Positions 7,534-19,559 of a DNA stretch of 64,000 nucleotides are shown here, piece after piece. The notes beneath the pieces were generated by a model. That model saw nothing but the letters and a program-made list of their open reading frames with translations. It did no database searches and was not told where the DNA came from. The stretch is from Streptomyces colonosanans (GTDB taxonomy: Bacteria > Actinomycetota > Actinomycetes > Streptomycetales > Streptomycetaceae): the NCBI RefSeq assembly GCF_001866645.1, contig NZ_MLYP01000070.1:1-64000 (forward strand), read 5' to 3'. Positions within the stretch are counted from its first letter, which is position 1. Each line of letters begins with the position of its first letter. A program made the translations under genes and the position numbers.

Positions 7534-9591
7534 ATGTCCCGGGACAGTGCCGCTTCGGAGTCCGGTCGGCCGGTGGCCCGTCCGGGGCGGCCTGTCGGAC
7601 GGCGGACGGGCTCCGGGTGGGAACGGTTCATCGAGGGCGGGCTGATCCAGGGCGGAGTCCAGGGCAGCCCGGTCCTCAGACTCCTCATGCGCTGGGTGCG
7701 TCGTCCGCTGCTGCCTGTGGTGCGGTTGTGGCGGCGCAACATCCAGCTCAGGATCGTCGTCACGACCTTGCTGATGTCGCTCGGCGTGGTGCTGCTGCTC
7801 GGCTTCGTCGTCATCGGGCAGGTGCGCAACGGTCTGCTGGACGCCAAGGTGAGGGCGTCGCAGAGCCAGGCCGTCGGCGGCTTCACGGTCGCTGGGCAGA
7901 AGGCCGACAACGCAGCGAGCGCGAGCGGCGGGGACGACGCCTCGGGTACGGGCAACAACCCCGTGCAGAACGTCAGCGGATGGATGAGCGACCTCGTCGA
8001 GTCGCTCTCCAGCGGCGGCCAGGGCGCCTTCGACGTGGTCACGCTCAGCACCGCGGCTGCGGACAACGACAACCGAGGCCTCGGCCCACGCGCATCGGGC
8101 GGTGTGGACCCGAGCCAGAGCGTGCCCGAGGCTCTGCGTAAGCGCGTCGAATCGGGTATGGGCGTGGCCCAGAGCTACACCCGCATCGTCTACACCGACG
8201 GGGGCCGTGCTCCGCAGCCGGCGCTCATCATCGGCAAGCAGATCAACGACCCCAATGGGGACCCGTACCAGCTGTACTACCTCTTCCCGCTGACCCAGGA
8301 GGAGAAGTCGCTCAGCCTGGTCAAGGGGACGCTGGCGACCGCCGGGCTCTTCGTCGTCGTACTCCTCGGGGCCATCGCCTGGCTCGTGGTGCGCCAGGTC
8401 GTCACCCCCGTACGGATGGCCGCGGGCATCGCGGAACGGCTGTCTGCCGGGCGGCTGCAGGAGCGTATGAAGGTCACCGGCGAGGACGACATCGCGCGCC
8501 TGGGCGAGGCCTTCAACAAGATGGCGCAGAACCTGCAGTTGAAGATCCAGCAACTGGAGGAGCTGTCGCGCATGCAGCGACGCTTCGTGTCGGACGTCTC
8601 GCACGAGCTGCGCACGCCGCTGACGACCGTGCGGATGGCGGCCGATGTCATCCATGAGGCGCGCGCGGACTTCGATCCGGTGACCGCGCGGTCCGCCGAG
8701 CTGCTCGCCGACCAGCTGGACCGGTTCGAGTCGCTGCTCGCGGACCTGCTGGAGATCAGCCGCTTCGACGCGGGCGCGGCGGCGCTGGAGGCCGAGCCGA
8801 TCGATCTGCGCGAGGTGGTGCGGCGGGTCGTCAGCGGGGCCGAGCCGCTCGCCGAACGCAAGGGAACGCGGATACGTGTCGTCGGCGATCAGCAGCCTGT
8901 CGTGGCCGAGGCCGATGCCCGGCGTGTCGAGCGGGTGCTGCGCAACCTCATCGTCAATGCGGTCGAGCACGGTGAGGGCAAGGACGTCACCGTCAAACTC
9001 GCCGCGGCGGGGGGCGCGGTCGCGGTGGCGGTGCGCGACTACGGCGTGGGGCTCAAGCCCGGCGAGGCGACCCGGGTGTTCAGCCGCTTCTGGCGGGCGG
9101 ACCCGGCACGCGCGCGTACCACCGGTGGCACGGGGCTTGGGCTGTCCATCGCTTTGGAGGACGCGCGGCTGCACGGGGGCTGGCTACAGGCGTGGGGCGA
9201 GCCGGGCGGCGGTTCGCAGTTCCGGCTGACACTGCCGCGGACCGCGGACGAGCCGCTGCGGGGCTCGCCGATACCCCTGGAGCCCATGGACTCCCGGCGC
9301 AACAGCGGGCCCGACGATGCCGACAGGCCGCCGCGCAACTCCGACAAGGCCGTCATGGTGCCCGCGCAGCCCTTGAACGACAAGGTGCCGACACCGCGTG
9401 GCCCGATCGCGACGCGGATGGCCGCGGTGACGCCCACAGCCGACCCGACCGCACTGCCCGGCAATGGCGCGCGCGTGGTGCCGCGGCCCGGTGGGGGCGA
9501 ACGGCGTCGGGACGACAGCACACAGGAGCCGTCGCAGGGCGGTGGGGGGCCTGGCGATCGCGACCAAGGGGAGGCATTTCGTGGGCGTTGA
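7534..9591 (+). CDS. mtrB: Sensor histidine kinase MtrB
   Basis: The product is 685 residues. It has a first membrane segment at about 72-93, an extracytoplasmic sensor region to about 265, and a second membrane segment at about 270-287. A HAMP domain, a HisKA domain with phospho-acceptor His357 in SDVSHELRTPL, and a HATPase_c domain with N box (NLIVNAVEHG) and G boxes (GTGLGLSI) follow. A disordered, Pro-rich tail of over 100 residues follows the ATPase domain, longer than in mycobacterial MtrB. MtrB phosphorylates or dephosphorylates MtrA at the cell membrane. The gene begins one base after mtrA and overlaps lpqB by 11 bases. Confidence 0.96.
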   Translation: MSRDSAASESGRPVARPGRPVGRRTGSGWERFIEGGLIQGGVQGSPVLRLLMRWVRRPLLPVVRLWRRNIQLRIVVTTLLMSLGVVLLLGFVVIGQVRNGLLDAKVRASQSQAVGGFTVAGQKADNAASASGGDDASGTGNNPVQNVSGWMSDLVESLSSGGQGAFDVVTLSTAAADNDNRGLGPRASGGVDPSQSVPEALRKRVESGMGVAQSYTRIVYTDGGRAPQPALIIGKQINDPNGDPYQLYYLFPLTQEEKSLSLVKGTLATAGLFVVVLLGAIAWLVVRQVVTPVRMAAGIAERLSAGRLQERMKVTGEDDIARLGEAFNKMAQNLQLKIQQLEELSRMQRRFVSDVSHELRTPLTTVRMAADVIHEARADFDPVTARSAELLADQLDRFESLLADLLEISRFDAGAAALEAEPIDLREVVRRVVSGAEPLAERKGTRIRVVGDQQPVVAEADARRVERVLRNLIVNAVEHGEGKDVTVKLAAAGGAVAVAVRDYGVGLKPGEATRVFSRFWRADPARARTTGGTGLGLSIALEDARLHGGWLQAWGEPGGGSQFRLTLPRTADEPLRGSPIPLEPMDSRRNSGPDDADRPPRNSDKAVMVPAQPLNDKVPTPRGPIATRMAAVTPTADPTALPGNGARVVPRPGGGERRRDDSTQEPSQGGGGPGDRDQGEAFRGR

Positions 9592-11401
9592 GGGGGGAGG
9601 CCGACGGCATGCGCTGCGCACAGTGGCATACGTCGGCTGCGGTGCCGTACTGCTGGCCGGGTGTGCCTCGATGCCGGACAGCGGGGATCTGCGGGGCGTC
9701 GAGTCCACGCCCCGGCAGAACGCGCAGGTCCGTGTCTTCGCGATGCCGCCGCATGAGAACGCCGGGCCCGCGGAGATCGTGCAGGGTTTCCTGGAGGCGC
9801 TGACCAGCGACGACCCGCAGTACGAGACGGCGCGAAAGTATCTGACCGACAGTGCCTCGCGCCGCTGGAGCCCGGACGAGTCCACCACCGTGCTCTCCGA
9901 CGGGCCGAATGTCGACCTCGAGCGCTCCGGCAACCGGGAGGCGGGCGCCGAGTACACGTTCATGCTGACCGGCAGCATGGTCGCCGTGGTGGACGCGCAG
10001 CACGCGTACGCGCCGGACGGGGGGACCTTCAGCAAGACGGTGCACCTCACGAAGGTGAAGAAGACCAACCAGTGGCGTATCGACGCGCTGCCGCAGGGCG
10101 TGGTCATGGGCAAGTCCGACTTCCAGCGCAACTATGTGTCGGTCAACAAGTACTACTACGCCTCGAACGTGCCCGCCGCGACGGACGGGCGGCTGAGCAC
10201 CGTCGCCGACCCGGTGTACGTGCGCAGCAAGGTGGACCCCGTGACGTCGGTGGTCCGCGCACTGCTGAAGGGCCCCACGCGCTGGCTGGACCCCGTGGCG
10301 ACGTCCCGCTTCCCGCCGGGCACCGCGCTGAGGAAGGACGTCACCGCGCTGTCGCCCGACGACCAGAACAAGCTGGCGGTGCCGCTCAACGAGAGGGCCG
10401 ACCGGGTCGGGCCGGAGCAGTGCACCAGCATGGCGGCGCAGCTGCTGTTCACGCTTCAGGACCTGACGCCCACCGGCGTGAACCGGGTCGAACTGCAGGG
10501 GGCCGGAGGCCGCAAGCTCTGCGAGCTGAACGAGGACCGGGCCGAGCGCATCGCCGTGCACGGCACGGTCAAGCAGCCCGAGTACGAGTACTTCATCGAC
10601 GGCAAGCAGCGGCTCGTGCGTCTGCCCGGCACCGGCACCAAGGAGCCCGAGCCGGTGCCGGGCGCGCTGGGCGAGGGGGTCAAGTTGCGGGCGGCGGCCG
10701 TCTCGCGTGACGAGGACACCGCGGCCGGGGTCTCGGACGAGGGGAAGCACCTGTACGTGGGGTCGCTGGCGTCGGGCGCCTCGCTCGGGAGCGCGGTGAC
10801 GAGCAGCGGTACGTCGGCGGACGACCGGCTGACGACGCCGAGCTGGGACGGCGGGGGCGATCTGTGGGTGGCCGACCGTGATCCGAAGCAGCCCAGGCTG
10901 CTGATGCTGCGGAACGGTGCGGGCAAGCCGATTGAGGTGCGAACGCCGAAGCTCGACGGGCGCATCGACGCGGTGCGGGTGGCTGCCGACGGCGTGCGGA
11001 TCGCGCTGATCGTGGAGCAGAAGGGCAAGACGTCTCTGCAGATCGGGCGGGTGGAGCGGGAGAGCGGTGCCGGCGGGCGGCCCGTCGTGTCGATCCTCGA
11101 ACCGCACTCCGTGACTCCGCAGTGGGAGAAGGTCACGGCCATGTCGTGGGCCGGGGCCAGCCGGCTCGTGGTGGTCGGGCAGGAGTCCGGCGGAGTGCTG
11201 CAGATCCGGTACGTGCAGGTCGACGGCTCCACGCCCGCGGGCAATCCGCCTGCCTCGCTCACGGGCGTGAAGCAGATCGCGGCTTCCGAGGACGAGCGGC
11301 TGCCGCTGGTGGCGTACTCGGAGGACGGGATCGTGCGGCTGTCGGCCGGGGCGCAGTGGCAGAAGGTGGTCAAGGGAACGGCTCCCGTATACCCGGGATG
11401 A
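9581..11401 (+). CDS. lpqB: Lipoprotein LpqB, MtrAB accessory protein
   Basis: The 606-residue protein starts at a GTG (9581) preceded by AAGGGGAGG. The signal peptide ends in the lipobox LLAGC, with Cys28 as the lipidated residue. An LpqB N-terminal and GerMN-like region follows, and then a C-terminal beta-propeller-like region. In mycobacteria LpqB sits outside the membrane, contacts the MtrB sensor domain and modulates MtrA phosphorylation; the same role is inferred here from synteny. The start overlaps the mtrB stop by 11 bases, so the two are co-translated. The open frame upstream to 9464 lies inside mtrB and would bury the signal peptide. Confidence 0.95.
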   Translation: MGVEGGGRRHALRTVAYVGCGAVLLAGCASMPDSGDLRGVESTPRQNAQVRVFAMPPHENAGPAEIVQGFLEALTSDDPQYETARKYLTDSASRRWSPDESTTVLSDGPNVDLERSGNREAGAEYTFMLTGSMVAVVDAQHAYAPDGGTFSKTVHLTKVKKTNQWRIDALPQGVVMGKSDFQRNYVSVNKYYYASNVPAATDGRLSTVADPVYVRSKVDPVTSVVRALLKGPTRWLDPVATSRFPPGTALRKDVTALSPDDQNKLAVPLNERADRVGPEQCTSMAAQLLFTLQDLTPTGVNRVELQGAGGRKLCELNEDRAERIAVHGTVKQPEYEYFIDGKQRLVRLPGTGTKEPEPVPGALGEGVKLRAAAVSRDEDTAAGVSDEGKHLYVGSLASGASLGSAVTSSGTSADDRLTTPSWDGGGDLWVADRDPKQPRLLMLRNGAGKPIEVRTPKLDGRIDAVRVAADGVRIALIVEQKGKTSLQIGRVERESGAGGRPVVSILEPHSVTPQWEKVTAMSWAGASRLVVVGQESGGVLQIRYVQVDGSTPAGNPPASLTGVKQIAASEDERLPLVAYSEDGIVRLSAGAQWQKVVKGTAPVYPG

Positions 11402-11566
11402 GCCTCGTCTGCCCGCGATGAGCCTCGTGGACCTGCTGCCCGGGTGAGGCCCCGAAGGCCTGCCCAGACGAGCCCGCCGCGCCGCTCGGTGTGTCCGCTG
11501 CCGTTGTCCACAGGCGGTTTTCCACAGGGCTGGCAGGCTGCCGCGAGCGTTGGCACAGTGGTGGGC

Positions 11567-12514
11567 ATGCGGGGGCGGTGGCGGGACCTCATCGACGACC
11601 TCACCGACCTGGTGCTGCCGGCCGAGTGCGGAGGCTGCGGGCGGCCGCGCACGGTGCTCTGCCCGGAGTGCCGCGCAGCCCTCCACGGGACCGCACCGCG
11701 CCGGGTGCGACCGGTACCGGAGCCGCCGGGGCTGCCGGTGGTGCACGCGGCGGCACCGTACAGGAATGCCGTGCGCGCCACGCTCCTGGCGCACAAGGAG
11801 CGGGGCGTCCTCACCCTGGCCGGGCCGCTGGGGACGGCCCTGGCTGGGGCGGTGCGGGCAGGGCTGGACGCGGCCGCGACGCGGTGGCCGACGGGCGGCA
11901 GCGGGGCGCTCCGTACGCGTGCCGGGGACCGGCGGGCGGGCGGCTGTTCGGCGGTGGCCAGGCCGGACGGGCAGCGGGTGCCCGTGCTGCTCGTGCCCGT
12001 ACCCTCTGCGCGCCGGTCCGTGCGGGCACGGGGGCATGATCCCGTGCGGCGGATCGCGTTCGCGGCCGCCGGTGAGCTGCGCCGGGCCGGTTCGGCGGCG
12101 AGGGTGGCGGCCGTGCTGCGGCAGCGGCGGACCGTGGCCGACCAGTCGGGGCTCAGCTCCCGGCAGCGGCTGGTCAATCTCGCGGGCGCTCTGGAGGTGG
12201 CCGGAGGGGGCGCCGGGCTGCTGACCGGCGGGAGGGTCGTCCTTGTCGACGACTTGATGACGACGGGTGCCTCGCTGACGGAGGCCGCGCGTGCGGTACG
12301 GGAGGCGCTCGGCATCACGGATACGGAGGACGCAGAGGTGTATTCGCGCGCGGCAGGGGAAGCAAGGGGGCGATGGAGCACGATGGAGACGACGGGCTCG
12401 GCCCACAGGCACCGGGCGCCGTACGGAATGGCCGTTGGGAACGGCGTCGGAGACGGGATCCACGCCGCGGTGATCGCCGCCTCGCGGGATTCTTTCGAAA
12501 TCAACCGGAACTGA
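11567..12514 (+). CDS. ComF-family phosphoribosyltransferase-like protein with an insertion
   Basis: The 315-residue protein has an N-terminal four-cysteine zinc motif (CGGCGRPRTVLCPEC, residues about 19-33). Its type I PRTase fold includes the PRPP loop VVLVDDLMTTGASL. ComF proteins are linked to DNA uptake in transformable bacteria; the Streptomyces role is unknown. After the PRPP loop, about 50 low-conservation residues separate EAARAVREAL from the terminal AAVIAASRDSFEINRN. In the family that terminal strand normally follows the PRPP helix closely, so an insertion is likely. The start chosen is the ATG at 11567. GTG codons at 11558 and 11561 are weaker alternatives. It lies 165 bases after lpqB. 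Confidence 0.85.
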   Translation: MRGRWRDLIDDLTDLVLPAECGGCGRPRTVLCPECRAALHGTAPRRVRPVPEPPGLPVVHAAAPYRNAVRATLLAHKERGVLTLAGPLGTALAGAVRAGLDAAATRWPTGGSGALRTRAGDRRAGGCSAVARPDGQRVPVLLVPVPSARRSVRARGHDPVRRIAFAAAGELRRAGSAARVAAVLRQRRTVADQSGLSSRQRLVNLAGALEVAGGGAGLLTGGRVVLVDDLMTTGASLTEAARAVREALGITDTEDAEVYSRAAGEARGRWSTMETTGSAHRHRAPYGMAVGNGVGDGIHAAVIAASRDSFEINRN

Positions 12515-12822
12515 TTACGAACTTACGTCGTTGCAGCTAGTGAGCAGGTCGTTTCGTCCGAACGGAGGTAAGCGGCAGTAGAGGGTGACGACATCCCGCC
12601 GGGCGAGATATGTTCGGTTGTGAGGGAAAGGCAAGGCCATCCCCGCAATTGCGAATGCCGTGCTGTGCTTTTTCCATCACCCGTAGGAATGGGGGTGGAG
12701 ATCTCGCTCGTGGGGGAGGAGGTGGAAGTCACCGAGTCCGGGGTTCCGGAGTTCACCGGAGCCTGGTGCACAAGGGAGATGCTCCGCCAGGGGTGCGGAG
12801 TGATCCGGGAACGGAGTTCTGC
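12515..12822. other. Intergenic leader region ahead of hpf
   Basis: These 308 bases between the ComF gene and hpf hold no convincing gene. The hpf frame stays open across most of it, but the encoded sequence is unlike ribosome hibernation factors. The stretch is A+T-richer than the genes around it, especially 12515-12620, as expected for a promoter. A GGAAT at 12686-12690 followed 18 bases later by CGT resembles, with one mismatch, the SigR-type pattern, but this is too weak to call. No terminator-like hairpin was recognised after the ComF gene. Confidence 0.4.
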
Positions 12823-13515
12823 GTGGACATCGTCGTCAAGGGCCGCAAGACCGAGGTGCCCGAGCGGTTCCGGAAGCACGTGGCCGAGAAGCTGAAGCTG
12901 GACAAGATCCAGAAGCTCGATGGCAAGGTGATCAGCCTCGACGTCGAGGTGTCCAAGGAGCCCAACCCCCGACAGGCCGACCGTTCCGACCGAGTGGAGA
13001 TCACCCTCCGCAGCCGCGGGCCGGTGATCCGGGCGGAGGCGGCTGCCAGCGATCCATACGCCGCACTCGACCTGGCGGCGGAGAAGCTCGAGGCCCGGCT
13101 GCGCAAGCAGCACGACAAGCGCCACACCCGCCGGGGGGTCCGCAGGCTCACGGCAGCCGAGGTGCCCGACCACGTCCCGGGCGCCGCAACGCTCGACGTC
13201 AACGGCAGCGTCGTCTCCGAGGAGGAGGCGGAAGGCGTGCCGACCAAGAAAATCGGATCGCTCGAAGTGCAGGGCGAAGGCCCCCTCGTCGTCCGCGAGA
13301 AGACCCACGTCGCCTCCCCGATGTCGCTCGACCAGGCGCTCTACGAAATGGAGCTGGTCGGGCACGATTTCTATCTGTTCGTCGACTCCGAGACCAAGCA
13401 ACCCAGCGTCGTCTACCGACGGCGTGCGTACGACTACGGCGTCATCCATCTCAGCACCGACCAGATGGTGACCCAGACGCAGTCGAGCGACGTAGGCGGA
13501 GCGCTCGGCGGCTGA
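12823..13515 (+). CDS. hpf: Long-form ribosome hibernation promoting factor
   Basis: HPF binds the 30S decoding centre and, in the long form, dimerises 70S ribosomes into inactive 100S particles during stationary phase or stress. The 230-residue product starts at GTG 12823 (VDIVVKGRKTEVPERF), nine bases after CGGAG. The N-terminal S30AE domain covers about 1-100. A linker ends PTKKIGSLEVQ, and the C-terminal dimerisation domain (about 170-225) has the motif MSLDQALYEMELVGHDFYLF cut at twenty residues. The length and both domains match the long HPF of actinobacteria. It is followed by a strong hairpin and appears monocistronic. Confidence 0.95.
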   Translation: MDIVVKGRKTEVPERFRKHVAEKLKLDKIQKLDGKVISLDVEVSKEPNPRQADRSDRVEITLRSRGPVIRAEAAASDPYAALDLAAEKLEARLRKQHDKRHTRRGVRRLTAAEVPDHVPGAATLDVNGSVVSEEEAEGVPTKKIGSLEVQGEGPLVVREKTHVASPMSLDQALYEMELVGHDFYLFVDSETKQPSVVYRRRAYDYGVIHLSTDQMVTQTQSSDVGGALGG

Positions 13516-13535
13516 CCCCGCCGGGCGATGGCTGA

Positions 13536-13578
13536 ACCGGTGCCCCTGGTGAGCCCGTGCGCCCCCAGGGGCACCGGT
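13536..13578 (+). terminator. hpf terminator hairpin
   Basis: A 14-bp perfect stem (ACCGGTGCCCCTGG with its complement) closes a 15-base loop and begins 20 bases after the hpf stop. No U-tract follows, as is usual for Streptomyces terminators. Confidence 0.65.
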
Positions 13579-13638
13579 GTGCGACCACTTCGCGCCGTGC
13601 TTCGTCACCTGACTGTCGCCCGGGCATGGAATCATGGC

Positions 13639-13665
13639 GCAACGGCCCAACCGGTGGGCCGTTGC
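13639..13665. promoter_or_regulatory. 11-bp inverted repeat ahead of the response regulator gene
   Basis: Arms GCAACGGCCCA and TGGGCCGTTGC enclose ACCGG. The repeat lies 55 bases before the downstream ATG and 124 bases past hpf. It may be a second terminator element for hpf, an operator, or a hairpin in the leader of the next transcript. The sequence alone does not decide. Confidence 0.45.
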
Positions 13666-13719
13666 CTTGGGTTGGCGACGGCACAGGACCACAGGCCGCA
13701 GCCTTCAGGGGGAGGAACG

Positions 13720-14466
13720 ATGGCGGACAGCTTCGGACCGATGCATGACGGTGATGCCTACGACGGCGTCGTCGGCATGGGCCCGGACGCGGGCTCTCCA
13801 CGCAAGGAACCCATCAGAGTCCTCGTCGTGGACGACCACGCCCTCTTCCGCCGCGGACTCGAGATCGTGCTCGCAGCCGAGGAGGACATCCAGGTCGTCG
13901 GCGAGGCCGGGGACGGCGCGGAGGCGGTCGACAAGGCGGCCGACCTGCTGCCCGACATCGTGCTGATGGATGTGCGGATGCCCAGGCGCGGCGGGATCGA
14001 GGCCTGCACCTCCATCAAAGAGGTGGCGCCCAGCGCGAAGATCATCATGCTGACGATCAGCGACGAAGAGGCCGATCTCTACGACGCGATCAAGGCGGGC
14101 GCGACGGGTTACCTCCTCAAGGAGATCTCCACGGACGAGGTGGCCACGGCCATCCGCGCGGTCGCCGACGGACAGTCGCAGATCAGCCCCTCCATGGCGT
14201 CGAAACTCCTCACCGAGTTCAAGTCGATGATCCAGCGGACCGACGAGCGCCGGCTGGTTCCGGCGCCGCGGCTCACCGACCGGGAGCTGGAGGTCCTCAA
14301 GCTCGTCGCCACCGGAATGAACAACCGGGACATCGCCAAGGAGTTGTTCATCTCCGAGAACACCGTGAAGAACCATGTGCGCAACATCCTGGAGAAGCTT
14401 CAGCTGCACTCCAGGATGGAAGCCGTGGTCTATGCGATGCGCGAGAAGATCCTCGAAATCCGCTAG
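13720..14466 (+). CDS. NarL/FixJ-type response regulator without adjacent kinase
   Basis: The 248-residue protein has a non-conserved 30-residue leader, then a receiver domain (about 32-150) with VVDDH acidic residues at 38-39 and phospho-acceptor Asp84 in DIVLMDVRMP. The C-terminal LuxR-type helix-turn-helix (about 184-245) contains LTDREL and NRDIAKELFISENTVKNH. The ATG at 13720 follows GGGGAGGAAC, an excellent ribosome-binding site. No histidine kinase gene adjoins, so it is an orphan or is served by a distant kinase. Its targets cannot be read from the sequence. Upstream is hpf and downstream is a convergent gene. Confidence 0.93.
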   Translation: MADSFGPMHDGDAYDGVVGMGPDAGSPRKEPIRVLVVDDHALFRRGLEIVLAAEEDIQVVGEAGDGAEAVDKAADLLPDIVLMDVRMPRRGGIEACTSIKEVAPSAKIIMLTISDEEADLYDAIKAGATGYLLKEISTDEVATAIRAVADGQSQISPSMASKLLTEFKSMIQRTDERRLVPAPRLTDRELEVLKLVATGMNNRDIAKELFISENTVKNHVRNILEKLQLHSRMEAVVYAMREKILEIR

Positions 14467-14519
14467 CGGCACAAGCCCGTGGCGCTACGGCGTGCCCGGC
14501 GGTGCGGAGGTGACCGGGG

Positions 14520-15728
14520 TCAGTCCAGGGCGCGGGCCAGCTCCCGCACGAGGGGCTCGCGCAGCGCCGGGGCGTCCACCCGTTCCACGCGTACGTTCGT
14601 GCAGTCCACCCAGGTCGCAGCCTCCAGCAGGGCCTGGGCCACTGCCGGGATCGCCCTGGGACCGTCCAGCGTGACCTGTTTGGCGACCAGCGTGCGGCTC
14701 TCGCGCGCGGGGTCCACTCGGCCGACCAACCGGCCGCCGGCGAGAACCGGCATCGCGAAGTAGCCGTGCACCCGCTTCGGCTTGGGGACGTACGCCTCCA
14801 GGCGGTGGGTGAAGCCGAAAATCCGCTCCGTGCGCGCCCGCTCCCAGATCAGGGAGTCGAAGGGGGACAGGAGGGTTGTGCGGTGGCGGCCGCGCGGCGA
14901 GGTCTGCAGGGCCGCCGGGTCCGCCCAGGCCGGCTTGCCCCAGCCCTCGACCGTCACCGGGATCAGCCCCGAGTCCGCGATCACCGCGTCCACCTGCTCG
15001 CCCTTGAGACGGTGGTAGTCCGCGATGTCCGCGCGCGTGCCGACCCCGAGGGACTGTCCGGCGAGCCGCACCAGACGGCGCAGGCACTCGGCGTCGTCCA
15101 GTTGGTCGTGGAGGAGGGTCCCGGGAACGGCGCGCTCGGCGAGGTCGTACACGCGCTTCCAGCCGCGACGCTCCACGCACACCACCTCGCCGTACATCAG
15201 TGCACGCTCCACCGCGACCTTGGTGCCGGACCAGTCCCACCACTCGCTGGTCCTCTTCGCGCCTCCCAGGTCCGTGGCCGTGAGCGGGCCTTCTGTGCGC
15301 AGCTGTTTGATGACCTGGTCGTAGGCCCCGTCCGGGAGTGTGTGGTTCCAGTGCGGACGGGCGCGGTAGGCCCGGCGGCGGAAGGCGAAATGGGGCCACT
15401 CCTCGACAGGGAGGATGCACGCGGCGTGCGACCAGTACTCGAACGCGTGGGGCCGGGCCTCGGCCCGGCCGTCCGCCGAGGGAGTCCAGTACGCCGTGTC
15501 GACCGTCCTGCGGCCTATGGCGCCGAGGCGGGCGTACGGGATGAGTTCGTGGGAGCGGGCAAGGACCGAGATGGTGTCGAGCTGGACCGCTCCGAGATGG
15601 CGGAGGACTCCCCGGACGCCGGCCCTGCGGTCGGGGGCGCCAAGAAAGCCCTGCGCACGAAGGGCGATGCGACGGGCTTCGTCGGCGGTCAGTTCGGTGA
15701 CGGGACGCGGCAGACTCGGCATGGGCAC
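14520..15728 (-). CDS. Winged-helix DNA glycosylase, YcaQ/AlkX-like
   Basis: The 402-residue protein has the layout of the HTH_42 superfamily of DNA glycosylases, which remove bulky alkyl lesions and unhook interstrand crosslinks. Residues 49-51 are QLD in AVQLDTISVLARSHEL, matching the catalytic Q-hydrophobic-D motif of the YcaQ/AlkX group rather than the Q-hydrophobic-Q of AlkZ resistance enzymes. The winged-helix segments lie mid-protein (EGPLTATDLGG). The predicted start is GTG 15728; the ATG at 15722 would shorten it by two codons. Neither has a clear Shine-Dalgarno sequence. No antibiotic cluster is nearby, so a general genome-maintenance role is inferred. Confidence 0.85.
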   Translation of the reverse strand: MPMPSLPRPVTELTADEARRIALRAQGFLGAPDRRAGVRGVLRHLGAVQLDTISVLARSHELIPYARLGAIGRRTVDTAYWTPSADGRAEARPHAFEYWSHAACILPVEEWPHFAFRRRAYRARPHWNHTLPDGAYDQVIKQLRTEGPLTATDLGGAKRTSEWWDWSGTKVAVERALMYGEVVCVERRGWKRVYDLAERAVPGTLLHDQLDDAECLRRLVRLAGQSLGVGTRADIADYHRLKGEQVDAVIADSGLIPVTVEGWGKPAWADPAALQTSPRGRHRTTLLSPFDSLIWERARTERIFGFTHRLEAYVPKPKRVHGYFAMPVLAGGRLVGRVDPARESRTLVAKQVTLDGPRAIPAVAQALLEAATWVDCTNVRVERVDAPALREPLVRELARALD

Positions 15729-15779
15729 ACCGTAGGGGGTGCCACTGACAACGAGGGGCGGGCGGCGCGTCCGCCGGCG

Positions 15780-16349
15780 TTACGTGCGCGCCGGCAGATA
15801 GGGCGCTGTCGACGGAAGGCCCAGGTCCGACGGCAGGAGCGAGCCCACCCAGCAGTCCCGGCGCACTCCCTTGTTGTTGACCGCGGAGCGCAGCGTGCCC
15901 TCGAGGGTGAAGCCCGCGCGCTGTGCGACCGCCCGGGAGCCCGCGTTGCCCACCTCCGCACGCCACTCCAGGCGGTCGATCGACCTCTGGGTGAAGGCCC
16001 AGCGCGACACGGCGAGTGTCGCCTCCGTGGTGTAGCCGTTGCCCCGGTGTTCCTTCACCGTCCAAAAGCCCACCTCGGCGACGCCGAGCGAGCGCATCGT
16101 CAGGCCGAGCATGCCGACGAGCTCTCCGGACGGGAGGAAGACACCGAAGGTGAACATCGAGTCGTCCGCCCAGCCGTCGGGCACCACCTGGCCGACGAAC
16201 CCCTCCGCGTGCTCGCGCAGGTACGGGGACGGGATCGTGGTCCAGCGCTGGATGTCGGGTTCCTGGGCGGCCGCGTACACCGTGTCGGTGTCCTCACGGC
16301 CCACGGTGCGCAGCACAAGACGTGCAGTGGTCAGGGTGACGGGGTCCAT
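15780..16349 (-). CDS. GNAT family N-acetyltransferase (RimJ/RimL type)
   Basis: The 189-residue protein begins LTTARLVLRTVGREDTD, the typical opening of RimJ/RimL-like acetyltransferases. It carries the acetyl-CoA loop HRGNGYTTEA (about residues 101-110) and the later motif NAGSRAVAQRAGF. The acceptor, whether a ribosomal protein N-terminus, another protein or a small molecule, cannot be told. The ATG at 16349 was chosen because the family sequence starts there; 32 further in-frame codons upstream look non-coding. It is divergent from secA with 293 bases between. Confidence 0.9.
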   Translation of the reverse strand: MDPVTLTTARLVLRTVGREDTDTVYAAAQEPDIQRWTTIPSPYLREHAEGFVGQVVPDGWADDSMFTFGVFLPSGELVGMLGLTMRSLGVAEVGFWTVKEHRGNGYTTEATLAVSRWAFTQRSIDRLEWRAEVGNAGSRAVAQRAGFTLEGTLRSAVNNKGVRRDCWVGSLLPSDLGLPSTAPYLPART

Positions 16350-16642
16350 CGCCCGATTCTGCTCGTGCCTCCGCCGTATCGCCATGACTTTTCCCGACGT
16401 GCCGCCGTCACCCCCCGCGCGGATTCGCCACGCCGACGGCGACATCGCTCACCTCTGTGTGAGAGCGCCGTTACTTTTCGTGGCGCGGACGCGGCACCTT
16501 CCGCCATGCCCGTCCGTTGTCCTAGTGGCTGTCACCGGCAGACCTCCCGGCGTGGCGGGGTCCTCGCTTACGATGGCCGTTGCTCGATCCCTCAGTATGC
16601 AACCGACCGTCCCAGGCCCGACCGGCAAGGAGACAAACCCCC
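16350..16642. promoter_or_regulatory. Divergent promoter region of the acetyltransferase gene and secA
   Basis: The stretch holds no gene. A TACGAT hexamer at 16569-16574 is a reasonable -10 for secA, giving a leader of about 60 bases, but no good -35 precedes it. An imperfect dyad CTCAC-6-GTGAG lies at 16448-16463. Confidence 0.3.
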
Positions 16643-19450
<2,808 letters not shown>

Positions 19451-19559
19451 CGGTGCCTCAGGCGCTGGAGCGGCCGGCCTTCGCCGGGCCGGCGGTACGG
19501 CGCTGACGCCGGCGGGCCCGCCGCACAGTGGCCCGCTGCGTTCCGGCGGCACGGTCGTG

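Noticed and set aside
12686..12711. SigR-like promoter ahead of hpf (GGAAT, 18 bases, CGT)
   Set aside because: One of the two elements has a mismatch and such patterns are frequent by chance, so it is not listed as a promoter.
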